This document shows positions 51,957-59,902 of a DNA stretch of 64,000 bases, piece after piece. The position numbers and the translations under genes were made by a program. Every line of letters starts with the position of its first letter. The first letter of the stretch is position 1. The notes beneath the pieces were generated by a model. The model was not told the origin of the DNA and did not search any database. It worked only from the letters and a program-made list of their open reading frames with translations. The stretch comes from Dyella tabacisoli (GTDB lineage: Bacteria > Pseudomonadota > Gammaproteobacteria > Xanthomonadales > Rhodanobacteraceae). The stretch is from NCBI RefSeq assembly GCF_003350925.1, contig NZ_KZ857176.1, forward strand, positions 1 through 64,000, read 5' to 3'.

Positions 51957-52760
51957 ATGCAGCGTGCGGCAGCAACTTTACGCCCGGTGGGCGACCTACT
52001 ACGCGAGTGGCGGCGTCACCGCCGACTCAGTCAACTTGAATTGGCGGCTGAGGCGGAGATTTCCACGCGGCATCTTAGCTTCGTGGAATCGGGTCGCTCG
52101 CAACCCAGCCGCGACATGATCCTGCATTTGTCCGAATACCTTGACGTGCCGTTGCGCGAGCGCAACGGCTTGCTAGTTGCCGCGGGGTTCGCGCCGGTCT
52201 ATGCCGAGCGCGTATTGGAGGACCCCGCACTGGACGCGGTGCGCCACACGATCGACCTGCTATTGAAAGGCATGGAGCCTTACCCGGCGTTGGTCGTCGA
52301 CCGACACTGGCATCTGGTGACTTGCAACCAGGCCACGCTGCGTTTGATGGCCGGTGTCTCGCAGAGCCTGCTGCAGCCGCCCATCAACGTGCTGCGGCTG
52401 AGTTTGCACCCCGACGGACTGGCGCCACGCATCCGTAATCTCGCGCAATGGCGGGCACACCTGCTGGAGCGTTTGCGCCGACAGATCGATACCAGCCACG
52501 ATGTGCAGCTAGTCGAGCTGATGCACGAGCTACAGGCATTGCCTTCACCCGGCGCCGAGCCGGGCGAAGCGACCGATATCCACGTGCAGATCGCCATACC
52601 CATGCAACTTGAGGTCGACGGTACCGTGCTATCCATGCTGAGCACGACCACCGTGTTCGGTACCCCCACCGATGTCACGCTTGCCGAGCTGGCGCTGGAA
52701 GCATTCGTGCCGGCCGATGACGCCACCGCGACGAGCCTGCGTGAGATGGCGGCGCGTTGA
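51957..52760 (+). CDS. XRE-type regulator with MmyB-like ligand domain
   Basis: The 267-residue product has an N-terminal HTH_3 domain (GDLLREWRRHRRLSQLELAA, EAEISTRHLSFVESGRSQPS, DMILHLSEYLDVPLRERNGL) and a C-terminal MmyB-like PAS-type ligand-binding domain (PYPALVVDRHWHLVTCNQAT, LLSMLSTTTVFGTPTDVTLA). The ATG at 51957 lies 6 bases after AGGGA; the ATG at 51951 abuts the same AGGGA too closely. The MmyB-like domain of this group binds fatty-acid-like ligands. It probably regulates the upstream hydrolase genes. Confidence 0.88.
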   Translation: MQRAAATLRPVGDLLREWRRHRRLSQLELAAEAEISTRHLSFVESGRSQPSRDMILHLSEYLDVPLRERNGLLVAAGFAPVYAERVLEDPALDAVRHTIDLLLKGMEPYPALVVDRHWHLVTCNQATLRLMAGVSQSLLQPPINVLRLSLHPDGLAPRIRNLAQWRAHLLERLRRQIDTSHDVQLVELMHELQALPSPGAEPGEATDIHVQIAIPMQLEVDGTVLSMLSTTTVFGTPTDVTLAELALEAFVPADDATATSLREMAAR

Positions 52761-52842
52761 ACGAAACAAGCATCAAGGGCATTTCATTATCGGCAAGCTG
52801 GCATCTTCACATTCCCTGTAACCCGGCTCGGATGAGGACGTT

Positions 52843-53223
52843 ATGCATTATTCCCGCCTTTGTGCGCTGCTCATTGATTGCAATACGCCTGATATCGATC
52901 AAGCCGCCAGCTTCTGGGCGGAGGCATTAGGGCGACCGATCGACATGGACCATCCCGGTACTCGCGGCAATTACCGCATGCTGCACACGCCGGACGACGA
53001 GCCTATCGTGCAAATTCAGCGCGTCGCGCATGAGAGCAGGGTTCATATAGACATTGAGACCGATGACATCCCGGCCGAGGTGGCCCGCTTGGAGAAGTCA
53101 GGTGCCCAGGTAGTGGATCGCCTTGAGCGCTGGGTCGTGATGCAGGCACCCACCGGGCAACGCTTTTGCGTGGTCAGAGTACAGCGTCCGGGATTCCCTA
53201 AGAATGCCAACCGGTGGAGCTAA
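52843..53223 (+). CDS. VOC family glyoxalase-like protein
   Basis: The 126-residue product is a single glyoxalase-fold domain of the kind matching PF18029. MHYSRLCALLIDCNTPDIDQ is the first strand, AASFWAEALGRPIDMDHPGT the helix that ends strand 2, and IVQIQRVAHESRVHIDIETD the strand pair with the His expected for metal or substrate. WVVMQAPTGQRFCVVRVQ is the last strand. Function is unknown; such proteins are usually small-molecule binders or dioxygenase-type enzymes. A GAGGA site precedes the ATG by 5 bases. It stops 13 bases before a REP-like repeat. Confidence 0.85.
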   Translation: MHYSRLCALLIDCNTPDIDQAASFWAEALGRPIDMDHPGTRGNYRMLHTPDDEPIVQIQRVAHESRVHIDIETDDIPAEVARLEKSGAQVVDRLERWVVMQAPTGQRFCVVRVQRPGFPKNANRWS

Positions 53224-53236
53224 CCTACGACCAGGC

Positions 53237-53386
53237 GTAGGTTGGGGTGAGCGCAAGCGAACCCCAACAATCGCCCCCAACAATCGCCCCCAACAATCGC
53301 CCCCAACAATCGCCCCCAACAATCGCCCCCAACAATCGCCCTCAACATCGGCAATGTTGGGTATCACTTCGTTCAACCCAACCTAC
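53237..53386. repeat. REP-like repeat copy 8, expanded by a minisatellite
   Basis: It begins with GTAGGTTGGGGTGAGCGCAA and closes with TTCAACCCAACCTAC at 53386. The centre is filled by six 13-bp tandem units (separate feature). It lies between the VOC gene and the M23 peptidase gene. Confidence 0.9.
53265..53342. repeat. 13-bp minisatellite, six copies
   Basis: CAACAATCGCCCC is repeated in direct tandem at 53265, 53278, 53291, 53304, 53317 and 53330, with only the last base of the last copy changed. The first unit grows out of the CCCCAACAATCGC end of the REP-like unit. Confidence 0.9.
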
Positions 53387-53400
53387 GGAATACACGTCGA

Positions 53401-54567
53401 ATGATTCGTAAGGTAGTTGCGGCATTTTTGTTCGCCTTGTCCTTTGGGTTGGCGTCGGCCTATGCGCAGGAAGCATTGGCCCCGGTGGAGGCCCGCGTTC
53501 CATATGCGCCCGGCGCGTTTGTCGGCAGCGATGGTTTGACGCACTTGGCTTACGAGCTGCACATCACCAATTTCTACGGTGACACCGGTTCGCTGAAGCC
53601 CATGGGTTTGAAAGTCTTCGCTGACGATGCGCAAAAACCGCTGGTGGTGTTGGACGCGAATGAGCTGTCGCGGATGATTAGGCCAACGCCACCGGAACAT
53701 GAATCTGCATCGATCCTCCCCGGTAAACGTGCCGTTATCTTCGTGTGGATCACGCTGCCTGCGGAAACGCCGGTGCCGCACACACTGCGCCACCGCATTG
53801 AATTTGCCACCGATAAGCATGCGGTTGCACTACTCGATGGCGCCACCGTCCAGGTAAGTAATGAAACGCCCTTAGTGATAGGTCCGCCGCTGCGTGGCGG
53901 CCGCTGGATCGCGCACGAGGGGCCCGGCGCGGCGCAGTCACATCATTGGGGCAGCTTGGTGGCGGTAAACGGACAGCTCACTATTCCGCAGCGTTATGCC
54001 TTGGATCTGGTTGGGCTCGATCCGGTGGGGCATGCGATGCGAGCAGGCGTTAAAGATATCCAGAAGTCGACCTATGCCGACTGGATCGGCTATGGCGCGA
54101 ATGTTCTCGCCGTGGCCGATGGCGTTGTGCGCAGTGCGCGCGATGGCGAGGAAGAACACCAGCCACTTAGCCCGCAACCGGAGCCGACATCGCTCACCAC
54201 GAATGGCCTGTTCGGTAATTACGTCGTGCTGGAGGTCGCCCCCGGCGTGTTCGCCAGCTATGCGCACTTGCAGCGCGGAAGCCTCAAGGTGAGGCCCGGT
54301 GATCGGGTGCATCGTGGCCAGGTGCTGGCGCACTTGGGCCAGTCTGGAAATTCGGCGGCCCCGCATTTGCATTTCCAACTATCGAATGCCGCGACGTTCG
54401 AAGGGGCGGAGGGCGTCCCCTATGTGTTCGATAGCTTCGATTTCCTGGGGCACGAGTCCGAAGCACAACTGTTCGGGCAGGGCGACCCGTGGAAGGCCGC
54501 CGCCATCGAGCACCGCAGGGCGCAGATGCCGCTGAATGACGTTGTGATTCAGTTCCCGAGCCAGTGA
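53401..54567 (+). CDS. Secreted M23 (LytM-type) peptidase-domain protein
   Basis: The 388-residue product has a signal peptide (MIRKVVAAFLFALSFGLASA, cleavage near YAQ), an N-terminal beta-rich domain (about 25-180) and a C-terminal LytM-type domain (about 195-360). The zinc site is incomplete: the HxxxD position reads RYALD (Arg in place of the first His), but the Asp, the YAHL segment and the final HLHFQ motif are present. Members of this subgroup with RxxxD may be non-cleaving or use another ligand. It starts 14 bases after a REP-like repeat, which leaves little room for a promoter. Confidence 0.85.
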   Translation: MIRKVVAAFLFALSFGLASAYAQEALAPVEARVPYAPGAFVGSDGLTHLAYELHITNFYGDTGSLKPMGLKVFADDAQKPLVVLDANELSRMIRPTPPEHESASILPGKRAVIFVWITLPAETPVPHTLRHRIEFATDKHAVALLDGATVQVSNETPLVIGPPLRGGRWIAHEGPGAAQSHHWGSLVAVNGQLTIPQRYALDLVGLDPVGHAMRAGVKDIQKSTYADWIGYGANVLAVADGVVRSARDGEEEHQPLSPQPEPTSLTTNGLFGNYVVLEVAPGVFASYAHLQRGSLKVRPGDRVHRGQVLAHLGQSGNSAAPHLHFQLSNAATFEGAEGVPYVFDSFDFLGHESEAQLFGQGDPWKAAAIEHRRAQMPLNDVVIQFPSQ

Positions 54568-55025
54568 CTTCGGCTATCAGCTAGCTGCTCCCATGCGTAT
54601 TGAATAACGACACGGTATTGGCGCGGGCACTGGGGGCATGCAGAGATGTCCCCGTAGTCAGGTCAAAGTGGATAGTCCAACCCAAGCCACCGTGCGCAAA
54701 ATGACCCTGAACCTTTTGTGCTCAGCGTAGGTTGGGGTGAGCAAAGCGAACCCCAACGTTGCGCTACGCTGGGTATTACGGCGAGCCCCAAAGGCACGCA
54801 TGTTGGATATCACTGCGAGCCCCAACGTCCGCGACGTTGGGTATCACTTCGTTCAACCCAACCTACGAATATTTCACGGCTACGCGAGTCGGGTTGGAGA
54901 GCCAAGCCTCCAGTCATCCAGGTACGGCCGCCGCTTGTCACTGCTCACGTACCGGCTGTCACACGATACGCGACTGCATCATGGATCTGACCTAGCCTCG
55001 CGCGGTCTGTCCACGAGAAAACGCC
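54568..55025. other. Intergenic region with REP-like repeat
   Basis: About 460 bases between the M23 and propeller genes. Bases 54727-54866 are REP-like repeat copy 9. The rest shows no gene, RNA or hairpin that I can name. The promoter of the propeller-kinase operon must lie in the last 160 bases. Confidence 0.45.
54727..54866. repeat. REP-like repeat copy 9
   Basis: It begins GTAGGTTGGGGTGAGCAAAG at 54727 and ends CGTTCAACCCAACCTAC at 54866, with three shorter GGGTATTACG/GGATATCACT-like repeats of the core between. Confidence 0.88.
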
Positions 55026-56762
55026 ATGCGCCGTCTGCCGATGTTCGCCGTTCTGTTCGCCATCTTGTTCGACATGGGTAGTGCCGTCGCCTCGGTCGCC
55101 GCGAACGACACCGTTACACCCACCCTGTTTGCTCCAGGCGTCATCTCGGGTCCTGACGATGAAGGCGCGGCCGCGTTTACGCCCGATGGCAACACGGTGT
55201 ACTTCATGCGCAGTGTTGGCGATGACTGGGCCATTCTCGAATCGCAGCGCACCGGTATGCACTGGTCGAAGCCGCGTCCGGCGTCGTTCTCTGGCCATTG
55301 GCGCGATCTCGATCCAGCGATGGCGACGGATGGTTCATATCTTGTGTTTGTCTCTAACCGTCCGGCTTCCGGCGATGGCTCGCCGATCGATTCGGTGCGC
55401 GGCACTCATCGCAGCCCCGGTCAGGGCATGAACCTGTGGCGCGTGTCGCGCCAAGGCAAAGGGTGGGGTGTGCCGGTGCGTCTACCCGATACGGTCAACA
55501 CCTGTTCCATGACCTTTGCGCCGAGCATCGCGGCCGACGGCAGCCTGTACTACATCGGTTGCGGGCCGGATAACAGCCTGCGCCTGAAGCATGCGGCGTA
55601 TCGCGATGGCCGCTACCAGTCGCCCGAACTGGTCGCCATGGGCGATGCCGATGTGCAGATCCGCGATCCGGCGATCGCACCGGATCAATCCTTTATGGTG
55701 GTAAGCATCCAGCGCGCGCCCAAGCAGCCGTATCGGCTGGCTATCGCCTTCGCCACGCCACAAGGTTGGAGTGTGCCGCAGGACCTGGGCGACGAGGTGA
55801 ATGCCGGCACTCATGCCATGGGTGCGCAGATAGGCCCTGACCATCGCACGCTTTACTTCTACAGCGACCGCCGCGTGCCCGGCGAAAACGCCGACTGGAA
55901 TCAGCACGGCGATAACCTCTGGCAGGTTTCGCTGACGCCGTGGCTGGATGCCCAGGCCAAGGCCGGCGCTGTCGCGGATGGCCCTTGGCAGCAAAACAAT
56001 GATGCTTCGCCCGCCTTTTCGCCTGACAGCAAGGTGGTGGTGTTCGCGCGCGGCAAAGGCATTGCGCGACGCCTCTATGTCGCCGAACGCGCGGGCGCGG
56101 ATTGGTCGCCGTCCATGTCTGCGCTCTTCTCGCAGGCATGGATGGATCTGGAGCCGGCGATGTCGCCGGATGGCTCGTATCTGCTGTTTGTCTCCAACCG
56201 GCCCGCTCAGGCAGGTGGCGCTGCGATCGATGGTTTTTTCAACGGCAAGCCTCAACCGGGGCGCGGCGGCAACCTGTGGCGGGTGGAGCGTAACGCCACC
56301 GGCTGGGGCACGCCGCAGCGTCTGCCCGATGCCATCAATACAGGCAGCTCGATCTACGCCCCCGCCGTGGCCGCGGACGGCAGCCTTTATTTCATGAAGC
56401 CGGATTCGGCCGGCGGCGAGTTTCGGCTCTATCTCAGCCATCAGCAGGGCGGCCGATATCAGCCGCCTCAGGCGCTGAATTTCAGCGACGGCGTCACGGC
56501 GGATTTCGACCCGGCGGTAGCGCCCGATCAATCCTTTATCGTTTTCAGCTCGGATCGCCCGCCCTCGACGGCCACGGACAGCGCGCTGTTCATCGCCTTC
56601 GCCACGGCCGCAGGCTGGAGTACGCCGCAACCGTTGGGCGTGACGGGGACCGAGGCGCGGCTCTCGCCGGACCTCGCCACGCTGTATTACAGCGGTGCGG
56701 ACAAGCGTATTCACAGCTTTTCGCTAGCCCGCTGGCTGGATCAACGCCGAACTAGGTCGTGA
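55026..56762 (+). CDS. Secreted PD40/TolB-like beta-propeller protein, double-length
   Basis: The 578-residue product has a signal peptide (MRRLPMFAVLFAILFDMGSA) and repeated PD40/TolB-type blades. The phrases AFTPDGNTVYFMRS, ATDGSYLVFVSNRP and NLWRVSRQG of the first half recur as AFSPDSKVVVFARG, SPDGSYLLFVSNRP and NLWRVERNA in the second, so the gene carries an internal duplication. A GAGAA site lies before the ATG. Its stop codon overlaps the start of the kinase gene (GTGA), so the two are translationally coupled. By position it may be the periplasmic ligand- or signal-binding partner of the kinase; that role is inferred. Confidence 0.85.
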   Translation: MRRLPMFAVLFAILFDMGSAVASVAANDTVTPTLFAPGVISGPDDEGAAAFTPDGNTVYFMRSVGDDWAILESQRTGMHWSKPRPASFSGHWRDLDPAMATDGSYLVFVSNRPASGDGSPIDSVRGTHRSPGQGMNLWRVSRQGKGWGVPVRLPDTVNTCSMTFAPSIAADGSLYYIGCGPDNSLRLKHAAYRDGRYQSPELVAMGDADVQIRDPAIAPDQSFMVVSIQRAPKQPYRLAIAFATPQGWSVPQDLGDEVNAGTHAMGAQIGPDHRTLYFYSDRRVPGENADWNQHGDNLWQVSLTPWLDAQAKAGAVADGPWQQNNDASPAFSPDSKVVVFARGKGIARRLYVAERAGADWSPSMSALFSQAWMDLEPAMSPDGSYLLFVSNRPAQAGGAAIDGFFNGKPQPGRGGNLWRVERNATGWGTPQRLPDAINTGSSIYAPAVAADGSLYFMKPDSAGGEFRLYLSHQQGGRYQPPQALNFSDGVTADFDPAVAPDQSFIVFSSDRPPSTATDSALFIAFATAAGWSTPQPLGVTGTEARLSPDLATLYYSGADKRIHSFSLARWLDQRRTRS

Positions 56763-57934
56763 GGCACTTTCCCGCGCCCGCCCTTCGCCACACACTGCGC
56801 CGGCGCAAGCTTGCCGCAGTCGCCAATGAGGTTGGGGTGTCTACACGCGTTACGCCACGGCGGTGGAACACGCCGATTCTGTTGCTGGGGTTCTGGACCC
56901 TGATTGCGCTGTCGTACACGCTCAGTGCGGGCTTGTCCGCGATCAGCGAGGGCCACCCCACGAACTGGTCGCGCATGCTGGTGTGGAACTTCACCGTTTT
57001 TTATTTGTGGATGGCGCTGGGGCCGTTGATCGCGCGGCTGAGCCGCCAGAGCGCCGGCCACGGCTGGCGACGCTTCGCCGCCGTCCATGTGCCCGCGAGC
57101 CTGGGCGTGGCGCTGGCGCATGTTGTGGTGCATCTGCTGATTTACTGGGTCGTGTGCGGGCCGGGGACTGCACCGGTGACGACCTACGGGGCATTCTTGC
57201 GCATGCAGTTCGTTTACAACTACCACTTCGCTCTATTGATCTACTGGGTGATTTTAGTGGCGCTGCGTGGCCTGGATTCGCAGCGTCGCCTGCGCGACGA
57301 GCGTCTGCGCAATGCGCAACTGGAATCGCAACTGGCGCAATCCCAGCTCCGCACGCTGCGCGTGCAACTACAGCCGCACTTTCTGTTCAACACACTCAAT
57401 GCGATCTCGGCGCTTGCGTTGGCCGACCCGATCCACGCGCGCTTGATGATCGCCCGGCTCAGCGACTTGTTGCGCCTGACCCTGGAGGAGCGCCACGCAT
57501 TGGAGGTGCCGCTATCGCGTGAACTGGAACTGCTGCGCTGTTATCTGGATATCCAGCAGGTGCGCTTCCAGGATCGCTTAAGCACCCATCTGGATGTGGC
57601 GATGGATACGGTGCACGCCTCTGTGCCCAGCATGATCCTGCAGCCACTGGTGGAGAACGCGCTGCGCCACGGTCTGCTCGACAAGCCCGAGCCAGGCCAG
57701 CTTCAGATCGTGAGCCGGCGCGAGGGCGGGCAGCTATATCTACGCGTGGACGACGACGGTTTGGGCCTGCCGGAGGGTGTTGCCGAGGGGTTTGGATTGG
57801 GCAATACGCGTGAGCGCCTGCAGGTGTTGTTCGGCAAAACCGCCAGCGTTGCGCTGGCGCGCAAAGCCGAGGGCGGCACTCGGGTGGAGCTGCGCTTTCC
57901 GTTTCGCGAATACGTGGCGGAGCCCGTTCTATGA
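56759..57934 (+). CDS. LytS/YehU-type sensor histidine kinase
   Basis: The 391-residue product has four or so transmembrane helices (about 37-57, 77-95, 112-135, 153-170) with no large periplasmic domain, then the His_kinase domain (QLRTLRVQLQPHFLFNTLNA with the phosphorylated His) and a HATPase_c domain (MILQPLVENALRHGLLDKPE as N box, VDDDGLGLPEGV and GFGLGNTRERLQVLFG as G boxes). GTG 56759 overlaps the propeller stop by 4 bases; a second GTG at 56836 is possible. It is followed with a 4-base overlap by the LytTR regulator. The input signal is unknown; its small extracytoplasmic loops make a partner protein likely. Confidence 0.92.
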   Translation: MRHFPAPALRHTLRRRKLAAVANEVGVSTRVTPRRWNTPILLLGFWTLIALSYTLSAGLSAISEGHPTNWSRMLVWNFTVFYLWMALGPLIARLSRQSAGHGWRRFAAVHVPASLGVALAHVVVHLLIYWVVCGPGTAPVTTYGAFLRMQFVYNYHFALLIYWVILVALRGLDSQRRLRDERLRNAQLESQLAQSQLRTLRVQLQPHFLFNTLNAISALALADPIHARLMIARLSDLLRLTLEERHALEVPLSRELELLRCYLDIQQVRFQDRLSTHLDVAMDTVHASVPSMILQPLVENALRHGLLDKPEPGQLQIVSRREGGQLYLRVDDDGLGLPEGVAEGFGLGNTRERLQVLFGKTASVALARKAEGGTRVELRFPFREYVAEPVL

Positions 57935-58695
57935 GTCTGCCGCCGATCCGCACCTTGCTGGTGGACGATGAAATGTTGGCGCGATTGGCGCTGCGCCAGG
58001 CGCTGGCCGCGCATGCGGATGTCGAGATCGTCGGCGAATGCGGTAATGCTACCGAGGCCTTGCAAGCCATTGCCGCATTGGAGCCGGCGCTGCTGTTTCT
58101 GGATATCCGCATGCCCGGCCTGGACGGTTTCAAACTGCTGCATCGGCTGAAGCCCGATACGCTGCCGATGGTGGTGTTCGCCACCGCCTACGGCCAGCAC
58201 GCGCTACGCGCGTTCGACGCCAATGCGCTTGACTACATACTGAAGCCGATCGATCAGATGCGCTTCGACCAGGCGATGGCGCGCGTGCGGCAGCAATGGC
58301 TAGGCATGCATGCGCGTGTCGTCGCTATGCCGGTAGCACTGCCGACGCCACCCGCCGCGGCCCATGCGCAACGCATCAGCGTGCGCATCGGCGAAAGCAT
58401 CCGCGTGATCGCCACCGAAGACATCGACTGGGTCCGTGCGGACGGTAACTACGTGCAGATCCATGTCGGCGATGCCAGCTATCTGCATCGCGAAACGCTG
58501 CAGCATCTGCTCGATACGCTGGACCCGGCACGCTTCCTGCGCATCCATCGCGGCACGCTAGTCAATGTGCAGCGCATCCGCGAAATCTATCCGCTGTTCC
58601 AAGGCAATGCCGAGGTCGTGCTGCACGACGGTACCCGTCTCAGCCTGAGCCGCCGATTTCGCACGCACGCGCGCCGCGCGCTCGGCATGGCCTAA
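57931..58695 (+). CDS. LytTR family response regulator
   Basis: The 254-residue product has a receiver domain (about 6-120: TLLVDDEMLARLALRQALA, LLFLDIRMPGLDGFKLLHRL with phosphoacceptor Asp58, DYILKPIDQMRFD with the conserved Lys) and a C-terminal LytTR DNA-binding domain (about 145-250: RISVRIGESIRVIATEDIDW, YLHRETLQHLLDTL, RFLRIHRGTLVNVQRIREIY, LSRRFRTHARRALG). It overlaps the kinase gene by 4 bases and is its partner. A second, smaller propeller gene lies 158 bases downstream and is a likely target or part of the same operon. Confidence 0.94.
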   Translation: MSLPPIRTLLVDDEMLARLALRQALAAHADVEIVGECGNATEALQAIAALEPALLFLDIRMPGLDGFKLLHRLKPDTLPMVVFATAYGQHALRAFDANALDYILKPIDQMRFDQAMARVRQQWLGMHARVVAMPVALPTPPAAAHAQRISVRIGESIRVIATEDIDWVRADGNYVQIHVGDASYLHRETLQHLLDTLDPARFLRIHRGTLVNVQRIREIYPLFQGNAEVVLHDGTRLSLSRRFRTHARRALGMA

Positions 58696-58853
58696 GAGCG
58701 GCCTAAGAGCCTGAAGCGCTAAGCCGGCCGCACGCACACACGACCTCTCGCCACGCAAGGGCAACCGCTCGTCACAAAACAGCGGCGCGCATGCCGATTT
58801 TTTCCGATCATGGAAGCAGGTCATATCGATCTGTCATTCCATAGGAAGCACGC

Positions 58854-59837
58854 ATGAGGTTGCACACATTCGCCTGGGCCATCGCTTTTGCGCTGAGCTG
58901 CGCAGCACCGGTGAAAGCCGCTGAGCTGCTGGGTGCCGGGGTCATTTCCACCGGCCTGCAAGAGACCACCGCGGCGCTGTCGCCGGATGGGCAGACGCTG
59001 TACTTTCTGCGCTCGGACTTCACCGAAACGGACGACACCATCCTGGTCTCGCACCGCCAGGGCAACGGCTGGTCGACGCCGGAAGTAGCATCGTTCTCCG
59101 GGCAATGGCACGACTCCGAGCCGGCCTACGCGCCGGATGGCAAGCGCCTGTACTTCGTCTCCAATCGCCCCGTGCGTGCGGGCGATGCATCCGTGGTAGC
59201 CGAGATGGGCGGCCAGACCTTCGCCGGCAGCAACCTCTGGTATGTGCAGCGCCAGGCGGATGGACGTTGGGGCGAGCCGGTGCATGTGGAAGGTGCGCTC
59301 AACGACGGCGCCATGATCTACAACCCATCCTTGGCGGCCAATGGCGATATTTATTTCTCCGCCCATCGCCCGGACTCCGGCAAGCTGTATCAGGTCTATG
59401 TGGTGCACCCCACGGACGGCGCGGGCAGTGGCTACTCCGCACCGCAGCGCGTGGAGCTGGGGGATCTCTCGCATAACCGCATGGATCCATGCATCGATCC
59501 GCAGGGCCGGTTTCTGTTGTTCGCCGGCAACGAAGGCGACTCGCTCGGCAGTGCCGATATCTATATCGCCTTTCATCAGGCCGATGGCGGCTGGAGCAAG
59601 CCCGAGCACCTGGGCGGCGACGTAAACACCAAGAGTCTGGAGAACGCGCCCACGCTAGGGCCGAAATTCGGTGAGCTGTATGTATCCAGCAACCGCCAGG
59701 AGGAGCAGCACTTTCCCAAGCCGCACGACAGCATGGCCTCGTTGCAGCAGCGGCTGAGCGGGCCGCTCAATGGCTCGCGCAATATCTGGCGCGTGGATAT
59801 CGCCGACGTGCTACGGGCGCACGGCATCAAAGAGTAG
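58854..59837 (+). CDS. Secreted PD40 beta-propeller protein, single length
   Basis: The 327-residue product has a signal peptide (MRLHTFAWAIAFALSCAAPV, cleavage near KAA) and one set of PD40-type blades: ALSPDGQTLYFLRSDF, AYAPDGKRLYFVSNRP, GSNLWYVQRQADG, SLAANGDIYFSAHRP, RMDPCIDPQGRFLLFAGNEG and QEEQHFPKPHDSM near the C-terminus. The blade phrases are close to those of the larger propeller at 55026, so the two are paralogues on either side of the kinase/regulator pair. AGGAAG lies 7 bases before the ATG. No catalytic motif is seen; a sensing or binding role is inferred from context. Confidence 0.85.
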   Translation: MRLHTFAWAIAFALSCAAPVKAAELLGAGVISTGLQETTAALSPDGQTLYFLRSDFTETDDTILVSHRQGNGWSTPEVASFSGQWHDSEPAYAPDGKRLYFVSNRPVRAGDASVVAEMGGQTFAGSNLWYVQRQADGRWGEPVHVEGALNDGAMIYNPSLAANGDIYFSAHRPDSGKLYQVYVVHPTDGAGSGYSAPQRVELGDLSHNRMDPCIDPQGRFLLFAGNEGDSLGSADIYIAFHQADGGWSKPEHLGGDVNTKSLENAPTLGPKFGELYVSSNRQEEQHFPKPHDSMASLQQRLSGPLNGSRNIWRVDIADVLRAHGIKE

Positions 59838-59902
59838 CGTTCTGAACCAACAACACTAAGAAACTACTTCGCAAAGCAGTCCGTGTTCTGTTGAGGTTAT
59901 CC

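Noticed and set aside
53265-53342. Short regular repeats that could be read as a CRISPR array
   Set aside because: The units are 13-bp direct tandem copies with no spacers and no cas genes nearby.
55482-56714. 410-codon minus-strand open frame
   Set aside because: It lies entirely antisense to the propeller gene, which has a signal peptide, ribosome site and PD40 motifs; the long antisense frame is a GC-codon effect.
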